Of a DNA stretch of 64,000 nt, positions 63,138-64,000 are shown piece after piece. A model generated the notes under the pieces. That model was not told the DNA's origin, searched no databases, and saw nothing but the letters and a program-made list of their open reading frames with translations. The stretch is from assembly GCF_014635345.1 (NCBI RefSeq), contig NZ_BMCU01000002.1, positions 186,001-250,000 on the forward strand, given 5' to 3'. This stretch comes from Rhodococcoides trifolii (GTDB taxonomy: Bacteria; Actinomycetota; Actinomycetes; Mycobacteriales; Mycobacteriaceae). The position numbers were made by a program, and so were the translations under genes. Numbering within the stretch: the first letter of the stretch is position 1; each line of letters starts with the position of its first letter.

Positions 63138-63739
63138 TCAGATTGCTGCTCGCCGACGACCAGGGGTTGGTGCGGGGTGCACTCGCAGCGCTTCTCGGAC
63201 TCGAAGACGATCTCGAGGTGGTGGCCGAGGTGGGGCGCGGCGACGAGGTGCTGGCCGCGGCACAACGATCCGCACCGGATGTGGCGCTGCTCGACGTGGA
63301 GATGCCCGGAATGGACGGCATCGAAGCGACTTCGGTGTTGCGACATGCTCTTCCGTCCTGCCGAGTACTCATCGTCACCACGTTCGGACGCCCTGGATAC
63401 GTCCGCCGGGCGCTCGACGCGGGAGCGTCGGGATTCGTGGTCAAGGACACCCCGGCGCGCCAGCTCGCCGACGCGGTGCGGCGCGTGCACATGGGTCTGC
63501 GTGTCATCGACCCGACGCTTGCCACCGAGACCTTGACGTCCGGAACGTCGCCGTTGACCAGCCGCGAGCGTCAGGTACTGACCGCGGCGGCAACCGGTGC
63601 GACGGCATCGGCCATCGCGAAGGAACTGCACCTGTCGGAAGGAACCGTCCGCAACCACCTCTCGTCCGCCATCGGCAAGACCGGGGCGACGACGCGGACC
63701 GAGGCGGCGCGCACAGCCGACCTCAACGGGTGGCTCTGA
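63134..63739 (+). CDS. LuxR/NarL-family response regulator (DesR-like)
   Basis: A 201-residue regulator. Receiver domain with the acidic pair Asp8/Asp9, phosphoacceptor Asp54 in LLDVEMPGMDG, Thr in IVTTFG and Lys in VVKDTPARQL; C-terminal LuxR helix-turn-helix (LTSRERQVLTAAATGATASAIAKELHLSEGTVRNHLSSAIGKTGA). Overlaps the kinase by 4 nt and probably controls the ABC exporter operon. Confidence 0.92.
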   Translation: MIRLLLADDQGLVRGALAALLGLEDDLEVVAEVGRGDEVLAAAQRSAPDVALLDVEMPGMDGIEATSVLRHALPSCRVLIVTTFGRPGYVRRALDAGASGFVVKDTPARQLADAVRRVHMGLRVIDPTLATETLTSGTSPLTSRERQVLTAAATGATASAIAKELHLSEGTVRNHLSSAIGKTGATTRTEAARTADLNGWL

Positions 63740-63748
63740 CGAAGCTGG

Positions 63749-63754
63749 CACAAT
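63749..63754 (+). promoter_or_regulatory. -10 element of the last gene, leaderless type
   Basis: CACAAT, exactly 7 nt before the GTG at 63762. Confidence 0.4.
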
Positions 63755-63761
63755 CGACCGC

Positions 63762-64000
63762 GTGAACACCGCCACCGATCCCGACTACGGGAGATCGCCC
63801 CGGCCCGAACGTCTCGGGTTCGGCGGCACCCTGGCGCGCTGGACCGGTCGGTTGATCGTGGGTGTGGTGCTGATCGCGGTGGTCCTCGTGGCCGGTACCG
63901 CGGCTCGGGTGTGGCAGGTGGCCCGCGGCGACGACTACACCCCGTCCGACGCCATCGTTGTGCTCGGCGCCGCGCAGTACGACGGAACACCGTCGTCGGT
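63762..64000 (+). CDS. YdcF/SanA-like DUF218 protein, N-terminal part
   Basis: Incomplete at the right edge; 79 residues visible. An N-terminal charged stretch, one transmembrane helix (LIVGVVLIAVVLVAGTAARVW) and the beginning of a DUF218 domain (SDAIVVLGAAQYDGTPS). DUF218 proteins of this kind are envelope-associated and of uncertain activity. The GTG follows a CACAAT hexamer by 7 nt and has no ribosome site, so the message is probably leaderless. Confidence 0.85.
   Translation, partial: MNTATDPDYGRSPRPERLGFGGTLARWTGRLIVGVVLIAVVLVAGTAARVWQVARGDDYTPSDAIVVLGAAQYDGTPSS

Noticed and set aside
1..64000. tRNA, rRNA, transposase, integrase or attachment sites
   Set aside because: None were recognised by reading; genes fill nearly all sequence and follow a conserved chromosomal order.

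Overview
The window is a chromosomal segment of a high-GC mycolic-acid actinomycete, most likely a Rhodococcus (R. fascians-type) or close relative. The lineage markers are an arabinosyltransferase (Emb) C-terminus, mycothione reductase beside a mycothiol-dependent-type isomerase, the GpgP/OctT pair of methylglucose lipopolysaccharide synthesis, an actinobacterial APS reductase/siroheme sulfite reductase pair, and a gene order that follows the Mycobacterium tuberculosis Rv2427c to Rv2345 segment gene for gene over long stretches (recalled, not searched). GTG and TTG starts and 1-4 nt stop/start overlaps are common. No tRNA, rRNA, insertion sequence, prophage or CRISPR array was seen.

Layout. 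1-8.7 kb: end of an emb gene, an Old Yellow Enzyme, proA, a MoxR ATPase/vWA pair, then nadD-rsfS-gpgP-octT and a lipoprotein. 8.8-12.4 kb: comEA-comEC-holA converging on rpsT. 12.6-17.5 kb: the circularly permuted ATP-grasp / alpha-E / transglutaminase operon facing an AAA+ ATPase. 17.6-25.7 kb: an orphan PemK/MazF-like gene divergent from lepA, then mtr and an MDMPI-type gene, an MFS carrier and a GH15 hydrolase. 25.8-36.2 kb: two tiny membrane ORFs, then a sulfur locus: sulfate importer subI-cysTWA facing sir-cysH-chelatase-cysD-cysN. 36.3-45.3 kb: hemW, an intergenic repeat cluster, a ParB-like small protein, then hrcA-dnaJ-rsmE-phoH-ybeY-corC-era. 45.3-50.9 kb: FdhF/YdeP-type oxidoreductase, amidase-tetR, ferritin/VIT1 fusion, SRPBCC protein. 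51.4-57.2 kb: recO-uppS, small conserved genes, smtB-zur divergent from glyS. 57.2-64 kb: lipoprotein and TPM-domain protein, divergent from an ABC-2 exporter with a DesK/DesR-like two-component system, and the start of a DUF218 protein.

How genes work together. The sulfur genes form one pathway: sulfate import, ATP sulfurylase (CysDN), APS reductase (CysH), sulfite reductase (Sir) and the chelatase for its siroheme. Both halves are preceded by short, apparently leaderless leader ORFs, and the sir leader is followed by a hairpin that buries the sir ribosome binding site; this suggests cysteine-responsive attenuation. The CysN carboxy end is a degenerate, shortened APS-kinase-like domain, which fits a pathway that reduces APS directly.

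The most unusual features are: a 30-bp in-frame repeat ([15 protein letters not shown]) found twice in recO and three times at the very start of the histidine kinase; a 77-bp perfect direct repeat downstream of hemW; lepA without a canonical start codon behind a perfect Shine-Dalgarno; a 251-nt comEC/holA overlap; a 20-bp perfect palindrome at the amidase-tetR promoter; and a recurring -10 hexamer placed 6-8 nt before start codons, implying many leaderless transcripts.
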